Shown: piece by piece, positions 36,827 through 50,768 of the stretch
Numbering within the stretch: the first letter of the stretch is position 1
How the letters are laid out: each line of letters opens with the position of its first letter
Program-made: the position numbers and the translations under genes
Assembly (NCBI GenBank): GCA_905250075.1
Contig: CAJNOP010000001.1
Span: forward strand, 1,691,912-1,755,911
Source: Rotaria sp. Silwood1
Lineage: Eukaryota > Rotifera > Eurotatoria > Philodinida > Philodinidae
DNA: 64,000 nt
Reading direction: 5' to 3'
Notes under the pieces: generated by a model
What the model was told of the DNA's origin: nothing
Seen by the model: only the letters and a program-made list of their open reading frames with translations
Databases searched by the model: none

Positions 36827-39800
36827 GAAAAACAAAAGACCCTAAACAAACAAATAAATTTGTTCGCTATCATCATTTTGCTATTTAATTGATCGCGTGT
36901 GAATATGTCACATTGAATTAATACATGTTCAGTACACATCGTCAAGGTTTGTGTGATCATATGACAATCGAACTAACTCTTTTGTGAGCACACGAACGAC
37001 ATTTCTTTTCTTTTCTTTTTCGTTAAATGATGATTTTGCGTACATATATATAAATATGTGTATATATGATTTTAATTTGTTTTGAATGAGAGAAGACGAC
37101 CCTTTTAAATAAATAAAAAATATCATGAATCAATCTATTATAAAGACAAAAAAAAAGAAATAAAGAATTCTCTTTTATAATTATTTGCATGATTAACTAA
37201 TTTAGTTTTTGATCATCATATCGGAATCTTTTGTGAGTTTTAATCTGTCGACTAGGCCAATTCTCAACACCTGTCTACTCAAGAAAAGCCGATTGAACTT
37301 AGAGCGTGTGTGTGTGTGTGTGCACTCAGTCACTAGTAAGCTTTCAACTGTTACTAATCTTCTATGTTGATGTATATTTTGAACAATATAATACCAAAGG
37401 ATAAAAGTCTAACAACGAAATATATATATACATATTCGTGCTTGAGGCATCATTTTGTGTTTTAAAGCGCAATAACATTAAATTCTTTTGGTCGGATTCA
37501 AAAAGAAATAATATTATTATTCTTTTCAATACAAATCATCTATTTAAAAATAAAATGTTCTCAACATTAGACCATAGGCTTTAATCTTTAAAAAGAAGAC
37601 AAACATTTCCCTTTAGGTGCCGATCATGCTGCTGATGATGTCATATTTGTTTTCTATTGTCGTCGATGTTAAACATTGATTTAATTATTTGTTTTTTTTT
37701 TCAAGTTATACATGTATATATTATCTACACTTGAAAATATCCGTCGATTAAACAATATTTTAAGTTGTTTTTGTTTTCATACATACTCCCATATTAGTTC
37801 CAAGCATTTGAAGTTTGAATACTTGAACATATATATATACATATACATATACATATGAATATGTCACGTCTTACTCACTTGATTGAATCGAATGAAAAAG
37901 AACTAAACTGAACATTAGACGCGCCATGTTATAATACCTTAATTGGTTCACATCGTCGCAGTGCCGCCAAATGGTACAGAAATTCCCTATGACATTTATT
38001 TCAATACGAGAGAAAAAAATGTGTCTAAGAGGAGAATTTTATTCACAGACCTATATATATATATACATACATAATCATTCAATTGAAAGTAATCTAGAAA
38101 AAAAAAGGTTCATGTATGTGTATGTTATAATTAACTTTTTATTGAATGTATGAAAGCCGAGAAAGTTTCATTCGATTGAAATTTGATATTTGAAATAAGA
38201 AAATAATATATTGTATATACATTTATATTAAATTATATTCATCAAATATAAACTAAGGTTTCGTTAGAGAAATTCGTTTCAAATATGTACATACATATAT
38301 TTTTTTTCTTAAAAGATCAATGTCTATTGTCTTTTAAACTAGTTCTAAGGCTTCATTTTAGTCATCGTTCAAAATTAATTTGTACAAATAAGACTTCCTA
38401 TGAGTCGTGCTTATCCATATATGATCTTTTTCTTTTACTTGTTAAAATAATTTTGTATGTATAAGATGTTGTTGACATACATAGAAAGTTTAATCATATT
38501 GAATTCTTTTCACGGAATGACTTTCACTTGTGTGATAGAATTATTCTGATGACAATGCCGACATCATCTTAGACATTCTCGATTCGAATTTTTTATTCAT
38601 AATGTTGAAAATTCATAAATGTACAAAAAAAAAAAAAAAAAAAGAAAAAAGAGATTGAATTCGAAAGCACGTTCGTTAAACAATGCATTGAAGTTTTTCT
38701 TTTTGTTTCTATATTCTCGGTGTGAGGATCTAATAATTGTTCATAATCAAAAGATCTCACTTTCTTTTCATGCAGTCAATTGACTCTTTCCGCATTATTT
38801 CAAAGAATGAATATGAGAAAAAAAGAACAGTAGGGGTGCTATATAGGTGTTTTTTTTCTTTTCTTTCTTTCTCTATTTCACTTTTACATACAATTTAATC
38901 AACTGTACATGAAGTTCATTGTCAAAAGAAGTACTTATGATTTTTTTATACTACTCTCATTTAGATGAAAAATTACTTCCGTTTATCATACTTCAACCGA
39001 AGAAAACAATTGAAAGGAGAAAGAGAAAAAAAGGAAAATAGAAACATAATAATAATCGACATCTGATTAGAATGTTGGCCTTCTTGCGTCAAGATGCCTC
39101 GAGGCATTTTCTGTTAAAACAATTGTATATGTGTGTGTGTTTGAACATATACACATACCATATACATATTATCTATATGATGCCTTGCAGCCGTGTCCTT
39201 CTATCATTGTCTATCTCTTATCAGCTTCAGTCGGCACATTCAGGAAACAATAAGTAATGAAATCTTCAAGGTGCAAATGAATACTGTGTGTGAAATAACA
39301 ATTCCTCTTTTTTTTTTTTCTTTTTTACTTGATGTTGTCTGTGGAATGTATGAGATGGCGGCGTCGGCGTCGGCATCGATACATATGAAATTTGAAGACA
39401 CTGAGTATAGTACCATAGTTTTCATCATTAGCCATTTTCTTTTCTCCTTCTAAGATGAAATCTAATACAGTTAGCTACAAAAAAATGACTTCGTGCGTGT
39501 TCAATATTGTGTAATACAATCGTTATTATTCCACGTTTTTTTCCTTTCTAATGAGAAGATGACCGCTAGACTAAGATTGCCTAAATCAGACTGACTACCG
39601 GTAATTAACGATAACGTGCATGTAGAGAAAAAAACGGGAAATCACGTCTGACATTGTGTATATGTATATGGATATATATATGTATACGCATATATGTGTG
39701 TGTTCTGTTAAAACAATCACCGTTCATAGGACATAAATCATTGTTGAAACAGAAGAAGACGAAGAAAAAGAGAGATTGAGATGGTCATTTTAGTCACGTA

Positions 39801-39962
39801 CAAAACGTGCGACTCATTTATTTCAATAAACTTCAATATAGTTTTCTTTTTACTGTTAGTGGAACAAATGGACAATCTCGGATTTTTTTTTTGTCTTTAG
39901 GAGAAAATGACACAAAAGGTATATCCTCTTGGTATTCTTTTCTTTTTCTTTTTCTCCTCTTT

Positions 39963-39996
<34 letters not shown>

Positions 39997-40251
39997 TCTA
40001 CTCTCTTCTTATTCCTTACTCTCAATGGTCATCATTGGTAGTTGTCCGACATAGAGAAGAAGAGAAAAAAAAGGTTCCGTGTAAAAACATTTGCTAACTA
40101 TACATACACATACATATTGAAAGAGAAAGTATGTGTATATACACATGTATTGTCCACTTTGTGTGAAGGTGAAATGACATTAACAAGAACTGTTTGAAGT
40201 TATTTTGTAATTGATACTTTAGATGTTAGTCTACTTTTTTTTTTCTTGTAG
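36827..40251. other. Intergenic region between chitin synthase and the Ig receptor
   Basis: 3.4 kb with no supported gene. AATAAA signals near 37107 could end chitin synthase transcripts. It contains a TG microsatellite (about 37304-37322), ATACAT-type repeats near 37830-37857, a poly-A run (38624-38642) and a CT tract (39964-39994). The last part must hold the Ig receptor promoter and 5' UTR. Short ORFs at 39072-40097 are low complexity. Confidence 0.6.
39964..39994. repeat. CT dinucleotide microsatellite upstream of the Ig receptor
   Basis: Fifteen uninterrupted CT units. GAGA-type tracts near promoters can bind GAGA-like factors, but here only the repeat itself is shown. Confidence 0.95.
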
Positions 40252-43200
40252 ATGTATTTCTTTTTTATATTATTCATTTTTTTAAATTTATTATTATTTA
40301 TTCAAACAATGCAAATTCAACGAATAAAAGTACGTGAAAATGTTAATGTAACAATGACATGCCGTCTTAATACAAGAGAAAATTTCTTAACTACAAATTA
40401 TCAATCATCTATACCATCATTATCATCATTTAATAAAATATTTGATAATAATTATTCAGGTAATATTATACTATGGTATAAAGATGATATACATGTTATT
40501 GGTGTTAATTCAATATCAAATGATCCACAAAAATATATAATACATCAAGAGAATTTTTATACATATCAATTAATTATACTTAATGTACAATTAGAATCAT
40601 CGGGTTTATATAAATGTCAAAATTTTACAGCTAAAGAAGAAAATCTTTTTCAACTTAATGTTATGGGTATGTTTAGAAAGTTATATGATATAGTTAGACC
40701 AAAAAAAATAAGAATAGCCAAATGTTTAGTATCGAAGATTAATCTTCTTTTGACTCAACAACGTATGTGTCTGTTATTATTAGAATATGTCAAGCAAACC
40801 GTTGGTAGTAGTAGAACCGATATGTTAATTCTTGCATCATATCTGACAACATCCAAATATCGAGATATCAGCATGAGTAGTTATGATAGAAGAAACAAAA
40901 AAAGACTACTGTTTTCACGCTTCTATTACAACATATACATCGAGCAGCTGTACAAAAGTTCCGGAAAATCAATCTTTTCCTTTTTTTTTACTATCAGTGA
41001 TAGACAAATCAAGAATGAATCTTTTTCTCAGCTTGAGATGTATGTTGACATTTTTTGACTCAGTAATTATTCTGATAGATGATGTAATAATGTTAAAAGA
41101 AAAGGAAAAAAACGAAGAACGAGATATTATATGTACTACTATTAGTTTGAAGATGAACGACTCGTGCGTGAGAATTAAGAATATAATTACCAACTATTAT
41201 TTCATCCGCATGACAGAATTTTTTAGTCAAAGTTCATGTTCATTGAGCTGCATGTATTCTAGTCAAGAGTCAATCGAGAGATCAAGGCAAGCATCTGCTA
41301 CTCACGGATACTCCTATAGACGAACAGCAATGAATAAGGATGTCAATGAAGTTAATCATCAATCATTTTCCATTGAGAACAAAACTCGTTAATTTGGTGA
41401 ATATGCACACGTATGCATGTTTAATAGAAGATGATTCTTTACTTGCTCATCAACGAAAAAGGTTACAAGAATAAAAATTCTCTATAGAAAAAAAAAACAA
41501 CAAGAACAGTCGTACAATCAATTATGATAGACACAAACCATGTCTGTTCAATATAGAATAAATGAAAGATGACAAAAGAATAATCAATTTTCTTCTTTCT
41601 TCTGTAAATCAGATAAATACTAAGATTAGAGGTTATTCTCTATTCCATATCTGATAAAGGTTTTCTTTTTATTTTTTTTTCATCTTACTACTAATTAGTA
41701 TAAAAATGTCTAAATTTGACAAATAAATATAAAACAATTAGCCATCATCTTTTTCATTGCCTATTATTTATCTGTCATCCGACAGGAAGGATGAACGTTC
41801 ATTAGTTACTCTGGACAATAGACGTGAAAGGAAAAAAAAAAGAACACACCTTGAAATAATTACAGACAATTGAACAAGACGTGTTTCGCATGTTGGATAG
41901 CCGCTTTAGCCTATGGCCATTTAACACAAGATATGTCACACCCCCGCCTTCAATATGGACAATGCATATATACATGAAAATATTTGTCAATCACTATACG
42001 AATAGAAAAGGAAAAGAAGGTGTTGTCTCTATAGACAATCTATTGACACCCATACGACTAAAGTAATCAGATAAAGATGTGAAAAAACAACTTTTTTTTA
42101 ATAGTTCCACCGTCTCGTCTGCGTCTTAGTCCATCACCACAAATGCCTGTTGCTGATGGTACATCAGTTATATTTAATTGTACTAGTGAACGTGCTTATC
42201 CAATACCAACATTTGAATGGTATAAAAATGATAAATTAATTCAACGGTATGGGATATATATATAAACAAAATGTTATTCTTTTCTTTTCATATATCTTAA
42301 TGGAATTGCTATTTTTTTTTCTTAGTTCAATTGGTATGAGTCTTAACAATGAAACAAATGCAGCAAGCTTTTCAAGTTCATCTATTTTAACACTTATACT
42401 TTCACCTATTGATCATGACCATATACTACGTTGTCAAGTAACTAATGAAGCGAGTATTCATGACACAAATGTTGAACTTAAACTCGATGTTTTATGTGAG
42501 TAGTATACATACATATATAAAGAATATTTATTAAAAGCTACTTGACTAGTTTGTTTGATCATCCGACTGACACGTTTTTATTTTTCTTTTCTTCTAGTTA
42601 AACCCATTATCAATATATCCTGGAATCAAAAACAATCACCAACAACACTAACAGTAATTGAAAATAGATTTGAAACTGTACATTGTATAATATCAGCTAA
42701 TCCATCAGCATCAACAAATATTGAATGGTTTAAAAACGATCAATTAATGGGAGGTAAAACATTCATGTGAAACATATTATGAGACATTTGTGCTTATGAT
42801 AGACAAATTTCTTTTATCTTTTGAATTAGTATTTGATCCTACGTGAAGAGCTAAAGGGGGCGGCGACCTTCCGATGGTCTATTTAGTCTTAGGACTTTCG
42901 AAAGAGAAAATTTAGATAAAACGTTAAATTGAATTGTTCTTGTATCGAAGAAGTTTAAATTAATGTTTATTGACTTCTAAGATATATACATATATACATC
43001 ACTTTTTGATGTTCTTATTTTAGGAGAAAATCAAGAACAATTAAGAATTAATTTTACTCGAATGGAAAATATACAAAAATTAACTTGTCGAGCAAGAAAT
43101 ACAATAGGACAATCAGAAGCAACTGTTAATGTTGATATACTTTGTAAGTCAATGAAAGATAATAATATTTGTTTATAATTAAAAAACAAATTTCTTTTTT

Positions 43201-46200
43201 ATTAGATAAACCAAAGTTATCAATGATTGATCGTATAATATTAAATCAAGGTGAAAAACTTATTTTAAAATGTTCTATTGATGCAAATCCATTGTGTCAT
43301 CAAATTCAATGGTTTCATAATGGTAAACAAATACATACACAATCATGTTCATTAACAAATCGAACACAAACTATAACAGAATATATTATACCAAATGTTT
43401 ATCGAATACATTCAGGAAAATATACATGTCAAGTTAAAAATTGGCTTTATACGGGTTTTGATAATCGACATGAAGCTATAACAGAAATATCAACTGATGT
43501 TCGAATACAATGTAAGAATTTATTCGACCGATAAATATAACAAGTTAATTTTTTTTAAAGATTGTTTAAAATAGAATATAAAAAAAAGTTAAGAATAGTG
43601 TATTGTGAGTATCTGTTTGAAAGAAGTATAGTGTCAATGTGTTTATATTTAGTAAATGAGAGATAACTAACCAAAAGATTAGTTGAAGGAGAAAATAAGA
43701 TGTAACATTCGCTATCAATCAGCAATCAATTATTATCATTATAGTTTATGTCGACTGGTTTTTGTTATTTGGATCCTTCTTTTTTTCTAGACGGAAATAA
43801 ATTCGATGATGAAAGTTTCACCTTCAATTTCCTATAAGCCGTGTGGGGAAAAATACCTTTATTATGTAAATTAGAACTAAAAAAAAATGTAGACTAATTA
43901 AATATCCGGAGTAGACATAAGTGAGATCAGGCACTTTTGTTTCAGTTCCGTTCGCGGTTCCGCTGGGACTGCAACTATCTTGCGCATACCTACTTAGAAC
44001 ACATCAGTCGTGATAATGTGACATTCGACGTAAGTTTCACATGGTCATAGAAAGTATCATTTCCAATGAAAAGATGTTTGTTTTGACTCGAGATGCGAAT
44101 TGGAGTTCATCGACATCCAACAGATGTTTTTACGATCATCATACAGTTTCCCAACTTTTATTTGATATGAAAAGTTATACTATTTAGTGTTTTCCATAAG
44201 CAACAACTTCAAAAACGACATCATTTCACATTTCACAAAAAAACAAGTGATTCAGGATTCATTTAGCATCTTTTTACTTCTAAAATTCGATCAACTTCGC
44301 TAAGTATCTGTTTAATTATTTCTGAGAATGCTCGAACATAATGCAATGTTGGTACTAAACGCAATAATTGTGGGTATATAAATAAATGCTTTTTCCATCA
44401 TAATAATGTATATTCGTCTTGTTGATAGTTCATTTTTCTTTTCATGTATTTAATTACTTTATCATATGGTTCATCATTATCTGGAAACAAATTTCTATTA
44501 AAACGAATTCTTTTAGTAGAATATTACTATTTTCGACTTCTATGTTTTCATAGACATTAGCAGTTTGAAACGTTGAAATTTCATTGGGTTTCGAATCGAG
44601 TATTCGACTCGATTTTAGGACACTAGTTAAGACCGAAATTATTTGTTGTTTACATTGTTTTGAAAAACCCTATTTGCTACAGAAAAAAAATTCTTTGGTT
44701 TTTAATTTAGATGCTCCTTTTATTTTAAATTCAATTAAAAAATTAGCTGTTACAGAAAATCATGATATTACAACAGAATGTATTGTTGATTCTTATCCAA
44801 AAAGTGATATTGTATGGTTTGGACCGTCTGGTCAACGTATAAGTTCAGTTATCGAAGAAAAAGTTCTTAATGCAACAGTTATTTCATCTAGATTACATTG
44901 TAAGTTGATCATTTCTTTCTTTTTTTCTGAATTCAATAAAATAAGTATATTTTAGTACCACCACATTATTCAGCAATACTTGGTTTGTATCGTTGTGTAG
45001 CTAAAAATGAATATGGTCAACATGAGTTTTCAATAAATTTTCAACGACCTGGTTTACCTGATCCACCAAGTCAATTACAAGCAATAAATGTAACACATTC
45101 TTCATTTATTCTTACATGGCCATCAGCTTATAATGGTGGTTCAAATATAATCTATCATATTACTCTTACTGGTAATTGTACAGAAGAAAGACAAACAAGT
45201 TTAAATTCAATAAGATTTACTGGTAAATATGATTTTTCATTCTTTTTTTTTGTAATTATGTGAATTTTTATTTTTAGATCTCAATGAAAAATCTCATTAT
45301 TTTGTTAAAATTCGTTCAAAAAATATTCTTGGTTTTAGTAATTATTCAAGTACTTTACCTGTTTTAACAAAGGAATATCCATTTGATTCCGAAGAATTTC
45401 CTCTTATACAACGTGCTTATTATACAACTGATGGTCGTCGAATACATATTCAATTAAATCAATATCATTCATCATTTATTCCTAGAGATCAATTATGTTT
45501 ACAACATTATAATATACCATTAACAATAATTGAAACTACAAATGATCTACCGGCATGTATACCATTAAATTCTTTACAACAATCAAATGATGAACTTGAA
45601 ATAATGACAAATCATACAAATATACGTTTAAAATTATGTTTAATAAATCAAACAGATATTTGTTCTAAATCTATATCAATACCAACTGGTGTATCTTTGT
45701 CAAATGATTCATCTGAATCAATTTTAATATTAATTGGTAAATAAAATATAATTAATTTAATTAATACAATTGAAACATTTCGTTTTTTTTTTATTCAAGG
45801 AGCTATATTAGGTTTATGTTTTGTTGCTGGATTAATTGGTTTATTTATTTGTATACAACAACAAAGACGTAAAGGAAAATCGAAAAATTCTTCTATAAAT
45901 ACATTAAAAACAAATTTAAATGGAAATCAAATAGAAAATTTTCATGCAACACCTGTTAGAGTTATTGATACTAATTCTTGTCTTTATTATCCAGCACCAC
46001 CATCAGCAACAACAATTAATGAAAGTATGAAGGCGTTTTTTCTTGTTGTAATAATAAAAAAATTTTTTTTTTCAATTCTTCATTTAGTTCGATCAAATGG
46101 AGCATTATTTTATAATCAAGAGATGCCTAATGGTATCTATTCAATACAAGGTGAGTTTAAGAAAAAAAAAAGAAATGAATTGAAAACCTGTACATATATA

Positions 46201-46924
46201 TATATAAATATGCATGTTGAATTTTACCATTCAATATCAGGTACAAACAAAATGACAATAAGAACAGGTTTTGCAAAAGTGAAACGAGGCTTAAAAGCCT
46301 GTTAGTATGATTGTCCACTATACTCTCCGTATGTGTGCTTGTTTGATTGATATATCACAGAACACATAAATTCTCTTATTTCTTTTATCACAATTCAATG
46401 TAAAAGAATTTCTTCTTGCATTGAAAAATTTTATTTTATTTCTCTACTAATTCTTTTCAATTCTCACCAAAAAAATAATTAAAAATAAAAAATGAAATAA
46501 TGTAATAAATTAATCATGTTTTTTTGATTTTAATATATGTTTAGAAAAAAAAAATTCTATGTGTTTTGATTCCGGTATGCCATCAACAACTTCAAATAAT
46601 TCCGATTCAGCATGTTCACAAGCATTTTCATCATCAGATATTGATGCACAAATAATAAATGGATTTTATGATCGTTCTGATGGTGAAAATCTTGTCAATG
46701 GACGAATAATAACAAAACCTAATCATTTACCTGATATACAACAATTATTTTTAACAAAATTTAATAGTAAAAATGATATACCACCGTATACAATAGGAGC
46801 TCGAGAAGATAATCATTTAAATTTAACATTACATGGAAGAATATCATCCGAAGAAGAAAGTGGTTTTTCAACTCCAACAAAATCTCATCATGGAAAAAAG
46901 CTTGTTTATGAAGTTGTTGTGTGA
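40252..46924 (+). CDS. Immunoglobulin/fibronectin-III adhesion receptor (nephrin/echinoid-like)
   Basis: Twelve exons: 40252-40666, 42105-42246, 42326-42495, 42598-42753, 43024-43143, 43206-43511, 44711-44899, 44956-45222, 45278-45736, 45800-46024, 46088-46150 and 46545-46924; 963 aa, type I membrane protein. Signal peptide (about 1-22), then five Ig-like domains (about 23-135, 139-242, 243-334, 335-436 and 437-525), each with paired Cys and a W (e.g. LWYKDD, FEWYKND, IEWFKND, IQWFHNG, IVWFGPS). They are followed by one FN3 domain (PDPPSQLQAINVTHSSFILTWP), a degenerate second membrane-proximal module, a membrane span (about 735-760) and a 200-aa cytosolic tail ending LVYEVVV, a possible PDZ ligand. 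Such receptors mediate cell-cell recognition. Nephrin/SYG-2, echinoid or turtle relatives cannot be separated by eye. Almost all introns are phase 1. Introns 40667-42104 and 43512-44710 are long. An acceptor sits directly before the ATG. Confidence 0.88.
46241..46305 (+). other. Candidate alternative last exon of the Ig receptor
   Basis: After exon 11 (ends 46150), an acceptor (caatatcag) at 46240 opens a frame in the correct phase that codes about 21 residues (GTNKMTIRTGFAKVKRGLKAC) and stops at TAG 46303-46305. Used instead of 46545-46924 it would remove the acidic/Ser-rich tail and the C-terminal VVV. Unsupported by transcripts. Confidence 0.4.
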
Positions 46925-47274
46925 AATGTTTGTTTTTTGTTTTATTATATATTTATACATAGTGTATCGCATTTCTAAATATAAATATATATATATATCC
47001 TTGACTTTTTTGTTTGTGTGTGTGTGTTCTTTCCATATATTGATCCTCCAGGTTTCCTTTGTTTCAGTTTTTGTTTTTATATAAAATAAAAAAAAAAAAT
47101 GAAAGACATAAACTCTTTTTCTTCTGTCCTTTTCATCTATACATATTGATTATATTCGATGAAATATGACACGATTTATAGTGTTAATAAGATGTACTTG
47201 AAAAAAAGATTACATTTTTTTTCTCGTTATTATGTTCTGTATAAGCAAACATTTTGTAATATAGTTTGATTTCA
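46925..47274. other. Short intergenic spacer
   Basis: 350 bp with a TA run near 46986-46998, a GT run near 47015-47025 and AATAAA near 47084-47089 as the likely polyadenylation signal of the Ig receptor. The next gene's ATG follows an AG at 47264, possibly a 5' UTR acceptor. Confidence 0.5.
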
Positions 47275-50002
47275 ATGGTTGCCGTTGAAAATCATGCTAA
47301 TAATGATGATGGATGGAAAATGCTTCAACCAGATGTTATATTATTTGAAACATCGATTTGGTTAGTCTCCTGTTTTAATACTTGTTTTTTCCGATTTAAG
47401 AAAACTATATTCGTTTATGTTCTATTTGGCTTCTATAGTTTGTATACAATAAGTACTATTAAGGTTTCACTTGTTGATAATGTCTGATTTGATAGGTTTC
47501 TTACCATCTAATTTAATAATCATATTCATGGATTGTAATATTATTTATGATTGAAAGGGAGGAATAAAAAAAATATTATATTCGTCTTTTTAAGTAAACA
47601 ATCTTCATTATTGCCTTTTTGCTTTTTTTTATTCAATAAGAAAGAATTGTAAAAAGAACAACATATAAAATCTATACTTTATTTCTTTTTGCTACCCATA
47701 TTATTATATAGACATGTATCGCCACTTGTGTGTAGAAGTATAAACGTCAGTGTCATCATCTTCAAAATCATACTTTTTCGTTTTTTTCCTGATTGTCATC
47801 GATTGAAACACTCGACATACCTAAGCTATATATATATTCGAATATTTAACCTCATGAACATAGTATTACAAAAAAGGTTTTCATACATTTATGCATTTTA
47901 ATATATTGTTATTAATGATTTCTATTAGGGATCTTGATAAACCTATACCTCATCCAATTTTGGATGATCCATCAAAAATGATGCGAATTATTGGTAAGTT
48001 TATTAATAGAATATTTCATGAATAATTATAATTATTTCTGCTTGTAGCAAATCCTCTGTATGATAAATTAACTATATCTCGTGCGGCTCATATGCGTAAA
48101 CATAATCCAACACCATGTATGCGAGAATCACGACAATTAAATAGATCAAAAGAAAAATCTATTAATATACCATCAAGACCAATAGAAACTGAGCAAACTA
48201 TAATAACGGTAAGTTTTTACAAACAAAATTTAACTAAGTCCAAAAATTGATAATATAATGCCAAAAAAAGAAAGTCTCAGAAAAAAATGCACCAGATTAG
48301 AATAATTCTTTCAAAAAACGACAAATATTTATTAATAAGATATAATTCATTTGTGACGAAAACCGTTAACATAGTCTTAAAAATTATTTTGTCAAAGATT
48401 AAAAAAAATCTCTTATAAAACTAATAAAAAATATTCTTCTTCTAAAATACAAACGAATTAAATAAATAATGATTCGGTTTGTCAAACATCAATCTTTTCT
48501 TTCTCTAACAAACAAAAATAGTACGAAAAAGTTCGATTTGACATTCATTTAAAAAAACGGGGCGTGTATATTGATTGAAGTCACTTCGTACGGGTCATCA
48601 ATGACGTTTTACATGACTCATATTGACTGTTACTCTAATACTTTCTTGATTGGAGAATTAAAACATAACTAGAGTTATTATAAGAAGAACATATGATATA
48701 GAATTTACATCTCGAATAATCAATCCATAAAAAATTTTCTATCAAAAAAAAAATATTAATATGAATATCAAAATATTCTTTTATATTATATTCTATCTTA
48801 AAAATTCATAAAAATTATATTCATTATATTGATATAAAATATTTCAATTTATTTTGTTTTATTTGATCGATATAAAAGATAAATAGGATTTATTGATTAG
48901 TAAACTTTCTATTCCAAAAGTACAAATTCAATGACTTTCTTGTATTCAATAGACTCTACCTGATTTAATATCAGAAATAAATAATAGTCAAGCACAGTCA
49001 AATTTATCATCTAATCGTCAAAATCTACCACCATTTCGTCTTCCAACAGCATTATCGTCAAATCGAAAAACATCGAGAAAAACTTCATCAACTTCTCGTT
49101 CTCATATTATTACTTCTCGTTCGACAACACAATCTATTCAATCAGCATTAGTTGATAACGATTCAAATATTCAAAAACCTATAGCCGATGGTACAATTCG
49201 TTATGTAAACAGTCGCCATGGTTTTGAAGTCCAACGTTATTCGTCAGCAAATTGGTTAGCGACTGATGTATATACGAAAGATGCTTGTCAAGCACATGAA
49301 AAAACTTTTCGTGAAATGCTTGATAAAAAACGTCAAATTGAACGTTTATCACGTAGTATTTATTCATCTGACTATTATAGTAAACGATGGCATGAATTAT
49401 TACAATCGTATAAACAAGGCTATTTAACACATGCAGAATGGGCTAAACAAAATTATCATTTATATTGTTTAAAAACTTTATATAGTCAAGCAAAAAAACG
49501 TGAACAAAACGATATTGACATAGATAATCAAGATTTACGTCGTGCTCGTGCTAAAAGTGCATTTGATGAATGGCAAGAAATAAAAAGTGAAGAGCATTCT
49601 GCACATCATAGTCGTTTAACAACAGCTCGTAGTCATCAAACAATGGGAGGAAGATCTGGTATAGCAAATAATTCATTTTCTACTGCTATATCAAAAACAA
49701 CTGATGAAAATCATACAACATCAGTTGATACAAATCGTCGTATGTCAATATCAACTAGTGGTGATAGTGAAGTTCAAAGAATATCAATATATCAACCAAC
49801 AATATCATCAAAAAATACATCAGCTATACCATCATCAACAGCGTCATATATATTAGATAAACAACGATGGTCTTTACAAGCAATGCTTAAACGTGTTGTT
49901 GGACTAGCTGAACCATTACCTCAATCATCGAAAGTTCCTAATCGTAAACAATCACCAGTGACAATTACAAGCACTGATAGTGGTTTTGAATCTGTTACTT
50001 AA
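47275..50002 (+). CDS. 453-aa Ser-rich protein with a short SOUL/HEBP-like motif; function unknown
   Basis: Four exons: 47275-47360, 47929-47993, 48048-48208 and 48953-50002, joined in frame. No signal peptide or membrane span. The N-terminal 100 aa include DLDKPIPHPILDDPSKMMRI. A Ser/Arg-rich stretch follows. Around residues 186-210 is GFEVQRYSSANWLATDVY, which resembles the first strands of SOUL/heme-binding proteins (YEVRRYxxxxWxxT), but the rest of that fold is not evident. Next is a charged helical region (KKRQIERLSRSIYSSDYYSKRW), then LRRARAKSAFDEWQEIK, a pattern seen in several coiled-coil ciliary or microtubule proteins, and a Ser/Thr-rich tail. I do not assign a family; the SOUL resemblance may be chance. 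The 568-bp and 744-bp introns hold nothing recognisable. An additional upstream exon is possible. Confidence 0.72.
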
Positions 50003-50768
50003 AAAAGAAAAGTTTATTTTGAAATTTGATATCTTATTACATGAATTTATCAGTAAAAAAATCAACGAAGTCAAAAGTACTTCTTTTTTCGAGGCAAATA
50101 TGACTGATATTTCCTTTTATTGAGATTGTTAAAAATGCAAAATCATCTTGTATTTTCTATTGATTTTAATCATTAATATATTATATTTTCAAAAAAATAA
50201 ATAAATAAATTTTATGTAATCGATTATTTATTTTCAATCATATAAATTATGCTTCTTTTAAACTATAATATCTCTTGTGTTAAGCTATAATTTGGAAGTG
50301 ACCGATCGAGAGATACATTTGCTGAATCAGCTAAATCAAAAATAAGGTTTTTCTAGTCTCTGTTTTTAAAGCATATCATTCATTTGTTTTTCTCATATTA
50401 GAAAAAGAAATATGTAATTTTATTATGGATGAAATATATATTTTTTGATTGTTTTTCTTCTAGTAAACTACATAAATAAAACATCTCATATAAGAACTTA
50501 TTTTGATGAATTCTATTTACTCTTGTTGTTTTTAAGTACTGACAAAAAAGTTTTAGTCTTTGAATATCCTGTCTTTTATAGTTTTTTCGTGTCGCAACGT
50601 GTTTTATACTTGAACATCTTTTGTTTTTTAGCATTTTTCTTTTATGTTAGTTGTTGTTGTTCTTGTTCGTTCTGTTGGTTGTCCCAGTAACCGACTTAAA
50701 AGTTCCTGTGAAGAAAAAGCACATTTCATTCTGTAATCATTCTTATTTTGAATTAAAGAAAGTTGTGA
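50003..50768. other. Intergenic spacer
   Basis: 766 bp, A/T-rich, with AATAAATAAATAAA near 50197-50210 as a probable polyadenylation signal for the preceding gene. ORFs at 50398-50690 overlap on both strands and look noncoding. Confidence 0.55.
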
